38,379 nucleotides of DNA from Lutibacter sp. GTDB lineage: Bacteria > Bacteroidota > Bacteroidia > Flavobacteriales > Flavobacteriaceae. The stretch is from positions 1-38,379 of the forward strand of contig JACUUQ010000003.1 in assembly GCA_014859175.1 (NCBI GenBank). Reading direction: 5' to 3'. Under the pieces are notes generated by a model, which was given only the letters and a program-made list of their open reading frames with translations, had not been told where the DNA came from and made no database searches. Each line of letters opens with the position of its first letter. Position 1 is the stretch's first letter. Shown here piece by piece: positions 1 to 8,396 of the stretch. Made by a program: the position numbers and the translations under genes.

Positions 1-512
1 AAGCCACTGATAAAGATACTGCAAATTATAAAGAAGTGCTGTTTGAAGGTTACGCACCGCACGGAATTGCGCTTGTAATTGAGACTGCCACCGACAACAA
101 TAACAGAACCGTTGCCAACGTGAGAGCGGCTTTTAACAAATGTAACGGAAACTTTGGAACATCAGGATCCGTTGTTTTTATGTTTGACCATACCTGCAAT
201 TTCCTGATAAAAGCTGATGACCTAAAGATGGATTTGGAAGAATTTGAACTGGAACTGATCGACTTTAATGTGGAAGAAGTTTTTGAAGATGAAGACGGAA
301 TTCTGATTTACGCGCCTTTTGAACAATTTGGGGCCATCCAAAAATATCTTGAAGAAAATAACATTGAAATTCTTTCCTCTGGTTTTGAAAGAATTCCTAC
401 CACCACCACCAAACTTTCCGAAGAAGAACAGGCTGATGTTGAAAAATTATTGGAACGTTTGGAAGATGATGATGATGTGCAAAATGTGTATCATTCTATG
501 GAAATGAATTAA
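1..512 (+). CDS. YebC/PmpR-family protein, 5'-truncated
   Basis: The reading frame is open from base 3 and runs off the left edge, so the GTG start at 36 in the ORF track is only the edge of an incomplete gene. The visible part is about 169 residues. It includes the family's EGYAPHGIALVIE strand, the TDNNNRTVANVR helix and the GTSGSVVFMF segment, and ends in an acidic tail. YebC/TACO1 proteins are cytoplasmic; members are described as transcriptional regulators (PmpR) or as helping ribosomes through difficult sequences. About the first 65 residues of a usual 235-245 are missing. Its stop codon overlaps the start of the next gene (TAATG), which suggests coupled translation. The family call is firm; which functional subtype it is cannot be told. 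Confidence 0.9.
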   Translation, partial: ATDKDTANYKEVLFEGYAPHGIALVIETATDNNNRTVANVRAAFNKCNGNFGTSGSVVFMFDHTCNFLIKADDLKMDLEEFELELIDFNVEEVFEDEDGILIYAPFEQFGAIQKYLEENNIEILSSGFERIPTTTTKLSEEEQADVEKLLERLEDDDDVQNVYHSMEMN

Positions 513-847
513 TGATAAATTTGTTTGGCAAAAAATATTCGGAATTAAAACAGGAAATACACAAGGAAATTATTTGTCCGAACTGCCTTTCCAAAAACAC
601 GACAAAAGTTACTGTAACTGGCGTTTATAAACACTTGTTCCACATACCATTTTTATCAGGCGGAAAATTTGGATCGTCCGCTTGCACAAATTGTTACCAT
701 ACTTTTGAATTGCCAAAAATGCCAATGGCCATAAAATTGGCGTATTATGAATTGAAAGAAAGCACCAAAACACCAATTTGGTTTTATTCAGGATTGATAG
801 GTATAAAGGTGCTGGTTTTAGTTAAAATATTCAGTAGGTATTTTTAG
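512..847 (+). CDS. small zinc-ribbon protein with C-terminal membrane segment
   Basis: This is a 111-residue protein. Two CxxC pairs (CPNC at 22-25 and CTNC at 58-61) form a probable treble-clef or zinc-ribbon metal site. A hydrophobic segment near residues 88-107 (WFYSGLIGIKVLVLV) could anchor it in the inner membrane. The ATG overlaps the stop of the yebC-like gene by one base, so it is translated in the same operon. I recognise the zinc-ribbon architecture common in small Bacteroidota proteins but no specific function. The frame, cysteine spacing and coupling make it a real gene. Confidence 0.75.
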   Translation: MINLFGKKYSELKQEIHKEIICPNCLSKNTTKVTVTGVYKHLFHIPFLSGGKFGSSACTNCYHTFELPKMPMAIKLAYYELKESTKTPIWFYSGLIGIKVLVLVKIFSRYF

Positions 848-875
848 AAGACGGAAGACCGAAGACCGAAGACAG
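848..875. repeat. four tandem copies of a 7-mer (AAGACCG type)
   Basis: Directly after the zinc-ribbon stop codon are four head-to-tail heptamers: AAGACGG, AAGACCG, AAGACCG and AAGACAG. They fill most of the 32-base gap between two convergent genes. Such short purine-rich arrays are probably slippage-prone; no function is inferred. Confidence 0.7.
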
Positions 876-879
876 GAGG

Positions 880-1932
880 CTATTTTAAAAATTCCAACGT
901 TTTTACTCGGTCAATTTTATTTGTTTCTGTTTCCATGAATTTTTCTAAAAAATAGATTTCCTTAGGGATTTCATAGGCCGAAAGAGTTCCTAAACACTGG
1001 ATTTTATTCAATAAATTTTCATTTTTGATTCCTTCACAAATCAAAATCAGTTTTTCACCAAGAACCGCATCTTTTTTTCCAGCGACAAAAAAACGATTTT
1101 CAATAATTCCGGCTAATTTTTCTTCAATCTGTTCCGGAATTAATTTTATGCCGCCAGAATTAATCACATTGTCAATTCTTCCCAGCCATTTAAATTCTGT
1201 TGGAGAAATTAGTTCAACCAAATCGTTGGTCACCACTTTTTCGGCTGAAATAGTTGGCGCATCAATCACCAAACAGCCTCTGTAATCAACAGCAATTTTG
1301 ATGTTTGGCAGAGTTTTATAATAAGATTGCTTCGCTCCGCTCGCAATGACGTTAAGTTTTTTAACGGCAATATGCGTAATGGTTTCCGTCATTCCGTAAG
1401 TGGCAAAAATTTCTGTTTTTACCTCCTGAATTTTACTCAATAATTCATTTGAAACCGTTCCGCCACCGACAATCAATTTTTTTATTTTATGGATATCAGG
1501 CAAAGAATTGTGCAATTGCATAGGAACCATGGCCGAAAAATCGTAGTTTTTATCGCAATTTTTTAACGGATTTGACGTTGGTTCTACAACATCCAAATGC
1601 CAGCCCAACGTTAGCGCGCGCACCAACATCATTTTCCCGGCAATATAATTCGGCGACATGCACAACAATGCCGTGGTGTTTTGGGGTAAATTAAAATAGT
1701 CGCCCGTTGCTTTGGCGCTATGTGCCATCTGTTTTTTTTGAAGTCGAATGATTTTCGGATTTCCTGTGGATCCTGAAGTTTTTACTTCAACAAAAGAATT
1801 CTCATCAAACCAATTCCTTAAAAAATCGCTTACTTCCGCAGAAATTTCTTTGGAAAAATCGATCAATTCTTCCTTGGAATTAAATGATTTTCCCTGTAAT
1901 TTAAATGCGCTATGGAATGTGCTGTTTTTCAA
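880..1932 (-). CDS. menE: o-succinylbenzoate--CoA ligase, AMP-binding family
   Basis: This 350-residue ANL-superfamily enzyme activates o-succinylbenzoate with ATP and CoA in menaquinone synthesis. It has the phosphate-binding loop TSGSTGNPK (52-60), the YGMTET motif (179-184) and a C-terminal hinge region WLGRIDNVINSGGIKL. It is shorter than E. coli MenE but typical of the compact Bacteroidota form. It follows menC and the CPBP gene on the same strand, which supports the menE call over a generic acyl-CoA ligase. Two oddities: a repeat-derived insertion NVIASGAKQS sits at residues 194-203, and the start appears to be TTG, because there is an in-frame stop five codons upstream and no ATG before the adenylation motif. 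Confidence 0.93.
   Translation of the reverse strand: MKNSTFHSAFKLQGKSFNSKEELIDFSKEISAEVSDFLRNWFDENSFVEVKTSGSTGNPKIIRLQKKQMAHSAKATGDYFNLPQNTTALLCMSPNYIAGKMMLVRALTLGWHLDVVEPTSNPLKNCDKNYDFSAMVPMQLHNSLPDIHKIKKLIVGGGTVSNELLSKIQEVKTEIFATYGMTETITHIAVKKLNVIASGAKQSYYKTLPNIKIAVDYRGCLVIDAPTISAEKVVTNDLVELISPTEFKWLGRIDNVINSGGIKLIPEQIEEKLAGIIENRFFVAGKKDAVLGEKLILICEGIKNENLLNKIQCLGTLSAYEIPKEIYFLEKFMETETNKIDRVKTLEFLK
1325..1353. repeat. REP-like GC-rich repeat inside menE
   Basis: On the minus strand the sequence GTCATTGCGAGCGGAGCGAAGCAATC has ATTGC/GCAAT ends and a GAGCGGAGCGAAG core. From memory this matches a dispersed intergenic repeat seen in many bacterial genomes. Here it is translated in frame as NVIASGAKQS between THIAVKKL and YYKTLPN of MenE, where homologues usually have a short loop. 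It is more GC-rich than the surrounding coding sequence. Confidence 0.7.
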
Positions 1933-1934
1933 TT

Positions 1935-1974
1935 GTTTAATCGTTTATTTGTTTAAACGTTTAATTGTGTTATT
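1935..1974. repeat. degenerate 8-mer tandem array upstream of menE
   Basis: Reading the plus strand, GTTTAATC, GTTTATTT, GTTTAAAC, GTTTAATT and GTGTTATT follow one another. The array begins two bases upstream of the menE start codon, so it forms the menE leader, in the 85-base gap after the CPBP gene. It may influence translation initiation, but no direct evidence is visible. Confidence 0.6.
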
Positions 1975-2017
1975 GTTAACCAAAAGATGAATTTATCTGA
2001 CCAACATTTTTCTTTCA

Positions 2018-3001
2018 TTATAATTCCCCCTTCGGGGGATAGGGGGCTATAAACTCCTCTTCCTTAAATTCCAAAGGTTTAAAAACGCGACCGGTTAATT
2101 TTTCTTTCCAATTGGTCCAACCGTATTTTTTTGAAAACAATAATAAAACCAGCGGATACAAAATAAATACAGGCACAAACATTTCCCAGTCAATGGAAGG
2201 CTCAGAAATATCCACCATTAAAGCATCTGTTTGAAAAACTGTCCAATTTGTGGTGACCAACACTGCCGCAACAATGTTGTTTGCCGCATGAAAACCCAAA
2301 GCCAGTTCCGTGCCCTCATCCATCAAAGTGAATATTCCCAGCACCAAACCTGTTCCGATATAATACACCATAATAAACCAGCCCAATTTCTCCACTTCAG
2401 GATTCAATCCGTGCAACAAACCAAAGATTACCGATGTTAAAATAAGCGGCACAAAAGAATTTTTGAACCAAGTTCCAAATCCCTGCATTAAATAACCCCG
2501 AAACAACAGTTCTTCCATACTGGTTTGAATGGGTAAAAACAAGAACGATATAAGCAATAAGGTAAAAAACGGAACAGGTTTAAAATTCCAAACATAATCT
2601 CCAGGCGCCATAAAATAACCAATGGCCACCATAAAAAGTCCGACAATTGCCCAAACTGAAAATGCATAAAAAAAACGATTCCAATCCACTTTTTCCCTGC
2701 TGGTGATTAGGGTCAAAATTTTTCTTTTATGAATATATTTTATACCTAAAAACAAGAAAATCAAACCGAATAAAAAAGTAGCGATGACCAGTAAAAGATA
2801 CAAATTTGCATTTATGCCTAAATCAGCAAAATTTGTGTTGGCTGAAAGCATCAGCGTTTCCAAATCTCCTGCATACAAATAAGCGATTAAAGTTAAAGGA
2901 ATAATTCCCAGAAATTGCCAGCCAAAAATCAATAACATAAAAGTGAGCAGATAATCTGTCCAATCATTTTTTCCTTTGTATGCTTGTTGTATAAATTTCA
3001 T
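2018..3001 (-). CDS. CPBP family intramembrane glutamic endopeptidase (CAAX-protease-like)
   Basis: This 327-residue polytopic membrane protein has the CPBP (Abi) catalytic motifs: EELLFRG at 163-169, FGLLHGLNP with H197, and a later HAANN motif. Several hydrophobic helices surround them. The family comprises intramembrane proteases related to Rce1; the substrate here is unknown. The ATG lies two bases after the menC stop, so translation is probably coupled, and menE follows. The last residues (IAPYPPKGEL) are encoded by a GC-rich hairpin repeat rather than by family-conserved sequence, so the C-terminus has probably been rewritten by the repeat. Confidence 0.9.
   Translation of the reverse strand: MKFIQQAYKGKNDWTDYLLTFMLLIFGWQFLGIIPLTLIAYLYAGDLETLMLSANTNFADLGINANLYLLLVIATFLFGLIFLFLGIKYIHKRKILTLITSREKVDWNRFFYAFSVWAIVGLFMVAIGYFMAPGDYVWNFKPVPFFTLLLISFLFLPIQTSMEELLFRGYLMQGFGTWFKNSFVPLILTSVIFGLLHGLNPEVEKLGWFIMVYYIGTGLVLGIFTLMDEGTELALGFHAANNIVAAVLVTTNWTVFQTDALMVDISEPSIDWEMFVPVFILYPLVLLLFSKKYGWTNWKEKLTGRVFKPLEFKEEEFIAPYPPKGEL
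2024..2052. repeat. CCCCCTTCGGGGG hairpin repeat at the CPBP gene 3' end
   Basis: A perfect CCCCC-TTC-GGGGG hairpin (2026-2038) followed by ATAGGGGGCTAT overlaps the last codons of the CPBP gene. The minus-strand form AGCCCCCTATCCCCCGAAGG resembles the element after lptD near 22117 (AGCCCCCTAACC...CCGAAGGGAGG), so this appears to be a small dispersed repeat family. Confidence 0.6.
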
Positions 3002-3003
3002 AG

Positions 3004-4038
3004 TTATAATTTAACGTTCCATTTAATTTTGTTGTTGTAATGTAAATTCTCTCCCTTTACCTTTAGCGGACTTTCGAAATTGTTGGTAAATAAACTTCCG
3101 GTTCCCAAGCCCTGCGGCATGTTGTTTTTTAAGGTATAAGTCCACTGTGCAATGGCGTTTAGCCCAATATTACTTTCCAAAGCCGAGGTAATCCACCAGC
3201 CGGTATTTTGCATTTCAGCTAGCGGAATCCATTCTTCACTTCCTTTAAATCCGCCCATCAAACTAGGTTTCAAAATAATGAATTGCGGTTTTATTGTTTG
3301 TAGGATTTTCTGTTTGTCAGCAAATTCAAAAACGCCAATTAATTCCTCATCCAACGCAACAGGCAATGGTGTTGTTGCACACAATTCAGCCATTTCAGCA
3401 ATTTGTCCCTGTTTTATGGGTTGCTCAATGGAATGAAGTTCTAAATCCGACAATATTTTTAATTTTTCCAAAGCTTCTGACGGAAGAAAACCGCCGTTCG
3501 CATCAACCCTGATTTCAATTTCATCGGAAGAAAATTCTTTTCTGATGCTTTTCAACAACGAAATTTCCGATTCAAAATCTATCGCGCCAATTTTCAATTT
3601 TAGGGTTGAAAACCCGGCATCCAATTTTTCCCTGATTTGCTCTCGCATAAACGCTTCAGTTCCCATCCAAATTAATCCGTTTATTTTTATGGCATCTTCA
3701 GATTCGGTAAATTTTGAAGGAAACAATTCAAACGGATTTTCGCCTTTTACTGATAAAAAAGCCTGTTCCAATCCGAATTGAATGGAAGGAAATTCTATGA
3801 GCTCCAGCAATAATTTATCAAAATTTCGATTGATATTTTGGCAAAGCCAAGTTAATTTGGCTTCATAATCCGGTCTGTCGTCTGCACTCAATCCTTTAAA
3901 AACAGCGCATTCTCCATAACCAATTTTATCTCCATCGACCAATTTTAAAAAATAGGTTTCCTTGGTGCGCAAAACACCTCTTGAGGTGCCGCTGGCCTGT
4001 TTAAAATTTAAAATATATTTTTGAAAAAACGCGTTCAT
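3004..4038 (-). CDS. menC: o-succinylbenzoate synthase, enolase superfamily
   Basis: This 344-residue dehydratase turns SHCHC into o-succinylbenzoate, the substrate of menE two genes downstream. The enolase-superfamily catalytic set is visible: KLK (K147, K149), the metal ligands D179 in RVDANGG, E205 in SIEQP and D230 in ALDEE, and the second general base K257 in ILKPSLMGG. Length and residue order are normal. The related N-acylamino-acid racemase or dipeptide epimerase activities cannot be excluded from motifs alone, but the operon with menE settles the role. The start ATG at 4038 faces the divergent hydroxylase gene. Confidence 0.95.
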   Translation of the reverse strand: MNAFFQKYILNFKQASGTSRGVLRTKETYFLKLVDGDKIGYGECAVFKGLSADDRPDYEAKLTWLCQNINRNFDKLLLELIEFPSIQFGLEQAFLSVKGENPFELFPSKFTESEDAIKINGLIWMGTEAFMREQIREKLDAGFSTLKLKIGAIDFESEISLLKSIRKEFSSDEIEIRVDANGGFLPSEALEKLKILSDLELHSIEQPIKQGQIAEMAELCATTPLPVALDEELIGVFEFADKQKILQTIKPQFIILKPSLMGGFKGSEEWIPLAEMQNTGWWITSALESNIGLNAIAQWTYTLKNNMPQGLGTGSLFTNNFESPLKVKGENLHYNNKIKWNVKL

Positions 4039-4113
4039 TCATATTATTAAAGTGGAAAGATACAAAATTTGAAAATTTATTTTAACTTGGCAAAAGAAAT
4101 TAAACCTGTTTTT

Positions 4114-5034
4114 ATGGACCTGCCACAAATACCGAATTTAATTTATTACGCGATTCCTTTTTTTATCCTGACGGTGGTAATTGAAGGTATTGCCATTTTC
4201 AAAAAAAATCCTGAAGGCTACAATATCAAAGATACTTTTGCTTCTTTATCTATGGGCGTTGGCAATGTTTTGGTCAATTTATTGAGTAAATTGATTGTGG
4301 TTTTTGTGATCACTTTTTTATACGAAAATTTTAGATTGGCAACCATTCCTTTTGTTTGGTGGGCCTGGTTGTTGATTTTGTTTGCCGACGATTTTTGTTA
4401 TTATTGGTTTCATAGAATTGGGCACGAAAGTCGTTTTTTTTGGGCGTCTCACATCATTCACCATTCCTCACAGAAATACAATTTAAGCACCGCTTTGCGA
4501 CAAACTTGGACCGGCGGATTTTTTAGTGTTGTTTTTTATCTGGCTTTGCCTTTATTGGGTTTTCATCCGTTGATGATCTTTACGCAGATGTCTGTTAGTT
4601 TAATTTATCAATACTGGATTCATACCGAATTAATTGGCAAAATGCCGCGTTGGGTTGAAGCTGTTTTCAACACGCCATCGCATCATCGGGTGCACCACGG
4701 ATCAAATCCGTTATATCTCGACAGAAATTACGCGGGAATTCTCATTATTTGGGACCGATTATTTGGCACTTTTCAGCCCGAATTAAAGGAAGAAAAAGTT
4801 GTTTACGGATTGCATTCAAACATCAACACCTACAATCCCATAAAAATTGCATTTCACGAATGGATTGATGTTTTTAAAGATGCTTTTTCAGCAAAAACTT
4901 CTTTTGTAAAAAAACTAAGCTATTTCATTAAACCGCCGGGTTGGAAACACGACGGCTCGGGATTGCTTTCTGAAGATATACGAAGAGAATGGCTTATGAA
5001 CCAACAAAAAAATGCTGCCATAAAGCAGAATTAA
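4114..5034 (+). CDS. sterol desaturase / fatty acid hydroxylase family protein
   Basis: This is an integral-membrane di-iron enzyme family with the diagnostic histidine boxes HRIGHE, HIIHH and HHRVHH between hydrophobic helices. The protein ends in a soluble tail (KPPGWKHDGSG). The ORF track begins at a TTG at 4069. I prefer the ATG at 4114, which gives a family-like N-terminus (MDLPQIPNLIYYAIPFF) and leaves a normal gap to the divergent menC. Relatives hydroxylate or desaturate sterols, carotenoids or fatty acids; the substrate is not predictable here. It is a single gene, convergent with the metallo-hydrolase that follows. Confidence 0.88.
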   Translation: MDLPQIPNLIYYAIPFFILTVVIEGIAIFKKNPEGYNIKDTFASLSMGVGNVLVNLLSKLIVVFVITFLYENFRLATIPFVWWAWLLILFADDFCYYWFHRIGHESRFFWASHIIHHSSQKYNLSTALRQTWTGGFFSVVFYLALPLLGFHPLMIFTQMSVSLIYQYWIHTELIGKMPRWVEAVFNTPSHHRVHHGSNPLYLDRNYAGILIIWDRLFGTFQPELKEEKVVYGLHSNINTYNPIKIAFHEWIDVFKDAFSAKTSFVKKLSYFIKPPGWKHDGSGLLSEDIRREWLMNQQKNAAIKQN

Positions 5035-5048
5035 AGTTTAAAAATTCA

Positions 5049-5729
5049 CTATATTTTTATATTTTCCCCAATTTCTAGCAAAATAAGCTCTTTTTTTGCT
5101 TTGGCAAACTTTTCAAAAGCAGCTTTATGGTCTATTTTAATGTAGCCAAAAGTATCAAAATGAACGCCCAAAACTTTATTGCAACCTAAAAATTTACTTG
5201 CTTTTATGGCTTCATTTATGCCCATGGTAAAATTATCGCCAACAGGCAAAATCGCCAAATCGAGTTCGCCAATTATCTGGGGAATTAATTTCATATCATA
5301 CGTTAAAGCGGTATCACCGGAAATATAGATGCGGTGATGGCTGGTTTCTATCACAAAACCGCCCGGTTGTCCGCCATAGCTTCCATCGGGAAAAGAACTG
5401 GAATGAACGGCATTTGTATAATGCACGGTTCCAAAATCGAATTTCCATTTTCCGCCGTGGTTCATAGGATGCCCTTTAATTCCTTTACTTTCAAAATAAG
5501 TGACGATTTCAAAATTGGAAATTACTGTGGCACCGGTGCGTTTTGCAATGGCTTCCACATCCAAAATATGATCTTGGTGTGCGTGGGTGATTAAAATGTA
5601 ATCGGCCCGTAATTTGTTGATGTCGATGTTTTTTGCCAATTCATTGCCAGAAATAAATGGATCAATTAATAGTGTTTTATCTTTTGTTTCGATGCTTAAA
5701 CTTGAGTGACCTAAAAAAGTGATTTTCAT
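5049..5729 (-). CDS. UPF0173-family metallo-beta-lactamase-fold hydrolase
   Basis: This 226-residue cytoplasmic protein has the metallo-beta-lactamase fold. It shows the metal motif HAHQDH (49-54), a downstream ISGDTALT strand carrying a further ligand, and the late histidine in LGVHFDTF. The sequence pattern, including FLGHSS near the N-terminus and SFPDGSYGGQPGGFVIE, is that of the YtkL/UPF0173 group, whose physiological substrate is not established. It is separated from the upstream TonB receptor gene by a terminator hairpin, so it probably has its own promoter in the remaining gap. Confidence 0.9.
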   Translation of the reverse strand: MKITFLGHSSLSIETKDKTLLIDPFISGNELAKNIDINKLRADYILITHAHQDHILDVEAIAKRTGATVISNFEIVTYFESKGIKGHPMNHGGKWKFDFGTVHYTNAVHSSSFPDGSYGGQPGGFVIETSHHRIYISGDTALTYDMKLIPQIIGELDLAILPVGDNFTMGINEAIKASKFLGCNKVLGVHFDTFGYIKIDHKAAFEKFAKAKKELILLEIGENIKI

Positions 5730-5778
5730 AATGAGATTTTGTTAGATGATACCCTGCAATTTAATAAAATAAATTCAC

Positions 5779-5813
5779 AAAAAAACCACGAAAAACTAAT
5801 TTTCCGTGGTTTC
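5779..5813 (-). terminator. terminator of the copper-receptor gene
   Basis: On the minus strand, AAACCACGGAAAA pairs with TTTTTCGTGGTTT around a TTAG loop and is followed by a T-run. It lies 30 bases after the TonB receptor stop and before the UPF0173 gene, as expected for an intrinsic terminator. Confidence 0.8.
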
Positions 5814-5842
5814 AAACAAACAAAATAAGTAAAGTTTATGAA

Positions 5843-8113
5843 TTAAAACTTATACTTGACGTAGGCAGTGAAATTTCTGCCAGTTTCGTAAATACGCCCT
5901 GCGGAAGTATTTGAATTTTGATAAGAATAATTTAAATGTTCATAATAAGCCTTGTCAAAAATATTCAATACGGCAAATCCGATTGAAAAATTATCGAACG
6001 GTGTCACTCCGGCCCTTAAATCCATGGTTCCGAAACCTGGAGTTTTTTCTTCCATAAATGAAGCGGAAATCCTGTCTTGTTTTGCCACCAATCTCGAATT
6101 TAACGCTACCCAAAATTTATTTTCTTCAAGCTTCACTCCTAAATTTGCCATAAAAGGCGGGATTTGCGCCAACGGCTCATCCAAATCTTCATTTTGGGCA
6201 CGTGTATAGGAAAGTTCAGAAGTAAATGACAATTTATTAGTTGCTCGCACATTAAAATTAAACTCAAATCCGGTTTGTGACGCTTTATCAATATTGACAA
6301 ATTGTTTGGCATAAACCGGTGGCGTTGCTGGCATAAATTTTCTTGGAATAGATGTGTTAACCACCCCATAAATATAATCTTCCAAGAAGGAATGAAATAC
6401 AGAAGCGCCAACTTCAAAAAATTCAAATTTCTTTGAAAGCGAGAGCTCTATCTGATTATTTATTTCAGGTTTTAGATTTGGGTTTCCAACATATTCATAA
6501 GGATCCACGCCAACGTTAAAATGATTGATAAACCGTTCTGTCATTGATGCCGTTCTAATTCCCCTTCCAACAGCAAATTGCGTTTGAAATCCGTTTTTTT
6601 GGTATTTTACAGAAGCATTTCCGCCGATGTTCACCTCCGTTTCGTCCTTAATTTCACCGCCATACAAGGCTTCAAAATCGGGCGCAGGATCATTTAAAGA
6701 TGCCGAAATAAAATCGGCCCTGACTCCTGCAGTAATCGTGGTGTAATCCGTAATTTTAATTTTTTCTTCGGCAAAAACACCAATATCATTTAAATCGGCA
6801 TCCTGCCAAATTTTATCCTTAAAAGTCATTGGCATTGGCAACACATTTCCGTTCTTTATTTTAACAATTCGTGTTCTGTCACCTTTTCTGTTCAGCAAAT
6901 TGGCATCAACACCGGCAAACAATTTTGAATTGCCGGAAGTATTAAAAACCATTTCTGCTTTACCTCCGTAAGAAAATGATTCAACTGGCGATTTTGAATC
7001 GGTCAACATAAAACTCGGACGATTTTCGTTGGTCATTAAATGATCAACATAAGAATAGAAAGCTTTAAACGTAAAACTGCTTATTTTTTCTGAAATGTTA
7101 TTGAATTTATAATCCATTCCTGCCAAAAAACTGTCGTCGTAAGGCGAATCCATCGGCAAACCAGCATGGTCAATATCACGCGCAAAAGATTGTCGCCAGC
7201 TGAATTGCAACCGTTGTTTGTCGGTTGGATTTACGCCAACTTTAACAGAATAATCTGTTGTTAGGAAGGATGATTGAACCTCATCGCCATTTCCGTCGGT
7301 ATAATCTCCAAAATCACGGTAAGAACCGTTCAATTGTACATCAAATTTCTTCGCAACATAAACCAAAGAAGCGCCACTGACCAAATTACCGCCGTTGGAT
7401 TCATAACCGCCTTCGATACTTCCGTGAAAACCAAGTTCGTTTTTTGATGGATTTTTGGAAACCAAATTGATAATTCCGCCAAAATTTTGTCCGAACCGAA
7501 CCGTAAAAGGACCTTTTACAATTTCAATTTTTTCAATTTCCTCAGGAATTACATGTGTTGTGATTGGATCCATGCGGCTCGGACAAGCATTGTGGATTTT
7601 CATTCCGCCATCATATTGAACATTTAATTGTTCATATTTGAAAGAACGAAATACGGGTTCGGAAGCATAAGCGCCGCGCTTTACGATGGCAAAACCTTGA
7701 ATGTCTTTAAACAAATGCCCGACACTTCTTGGCTGGCTAACTTTTTTTTCTATATTATTGATGATGACCGATTGGGAAATATCTCGCAACGGATTTGCAT
7801 CCACAATAATTTCACTTAAATCTATTTGAGCCAATTGCATTTTAATCAATATGTCGTTTTGTAATTCCACAACAATTGTTTTAAAACTGATGTGGGAAAT
7901 TTCAGCTTTATCGCCGTTTTCCGCCTGAATGGAAAATTCACCATTTGCATTGGAAACGGCCACTAATTTATTTTTTAGCATTTTAATGGTTGCATACTCT
8001 ATGGGAATATTCGTTTCTTCCGACACAATTTTACCGTTGATGACAGCCGACTGCGAAAAGGCTGTTGTAACGCCAAACATGACCAGTATGATTGGTATAA
8101 TAATATTTTTCAT
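5843..8113 (-). CDS. TonB-dependent outer-membrane receptor, OprC/NosA-like, probable copper uptake
   Basis: I place the start at residue 32 of the ORF (MKNIIIPIILVMFGV...), which gives a clear signal peptide ending at AFSQ and a 756-residue protein. It has a carboxypeptidase-like regulatory domain (about 22-100), a plug domain (about 110-220) and a 22-strand-type barrel ending in an aromatic-rich tail with C-terminal F. The plug contains NACPSRMD (C177, M181) and the barrel contains DHLM (H358, M360). These match the CxxxM and HxM ligand pairs known to bind copper in Pseudomonas OprC, at nearly the same spacing. A small Cys/His-rich protein is encoded just upstream. Copper specificity is an inference from these residues; the receptor call itself is firm. 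Confidence 0.9.
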   Translation of the reverse strand: MKNIIIPIILVMFGVTTAFSQSAVINGKIVSEETNIPIEYATIKMLKNKLVAVSNANGEFSIQAENGDKAEISHISFKTIVVELQNDILIKMQLAQIDLSEIIVDANPLRDISQSVIINNIEKKVSQPRSVGHLFKDIQGFAIVKRGAYASEPVFRSFKYEQLNVQYDGGMKIHNACPSRMDPITTHVIPEEIEKIEIVKGPFTVRFGQNFGGIINLVSKNPSKNELGFHGSIEGGYESNGGNLVSGASLVYVAKKFDVQLNGSYRDFGDYTDGNGDEVQSSFLTTDYSVKVGVNPTDKQRLQFSWRQSFARDIDHAGLPMDSPYDDSFLAGMDYKFNNISEKISSFTFKAFYSYVDHLMTNENRPSFMLTDSKSPVESFSYGGKAEMVFNTSGNSKLFAGVDANLLNRKGDRTRIVKIKNGNVLPMPMTFKDKIWQDADLNDIGVFAEEKIKITDYTTITAGVRADFISASLNDPAPDFEALYGGEIKDETEVNIGGNASVKYQKNGFQTQFAVGRGIRTASMTERFINHFNVGVDPYEYVGNPNLKPEINNQIELSLSKKFEFFEVGASVFHSFLEDYIYGVVNTSIPRKFMPATPPVYAKQFVNIDKASQTGFEFNFNVRATNKLSFTSELSYTRAQNEDLDEPLAQIPPFMANLGVKLEENKFWVALNSRLVAKQDRISASFMEEKTPGFGTMDLRAGVTPFDNFSIGFAVLNIFDKAYYEHLNYSYQNSNTSAGRIYETGRNFTAYVKYKF

Positions 8114-8157
8114 TAGATGATTCGTTTTAATATTTGTTTTTTCAACCCAAAGATTTA

Positions 8158-8186
8158 TCCGAATAAATAATTCGTATATATTCGGA
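8158..8186. promoter_or_regulatory. inverted repeat upstream of the copper receptor, candidate operator
   Basis: TCCGAATA (8158-8165) and TATTCGGA (8179-8186) are perfect 8-base arms separated by 13 bases. They lie 45-73 bases upstream of the chosen receptor start, where a repressor or activator would act. No clear TAnnTTTG box was found next to it. Confidence 0.4.
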
Positions 8187-8396
8187 ATTTGCCTAAAAAC
8201 AACCATTCACCAAAAAATGATCAATGATGAGAATTTAAGCTTTCAATCATTTGCTATTTTCTTGATATTAAATAGTTTAATATTCATAAATCCGACAGAA
8301 CCGTTAATGGCCCCAAACTTCAGAATGTTATAAATGCAGCGAATTAAGCGCTGATTTAAGCACTATAATTTCAAGAAATAAATTAAACCAATAAAA

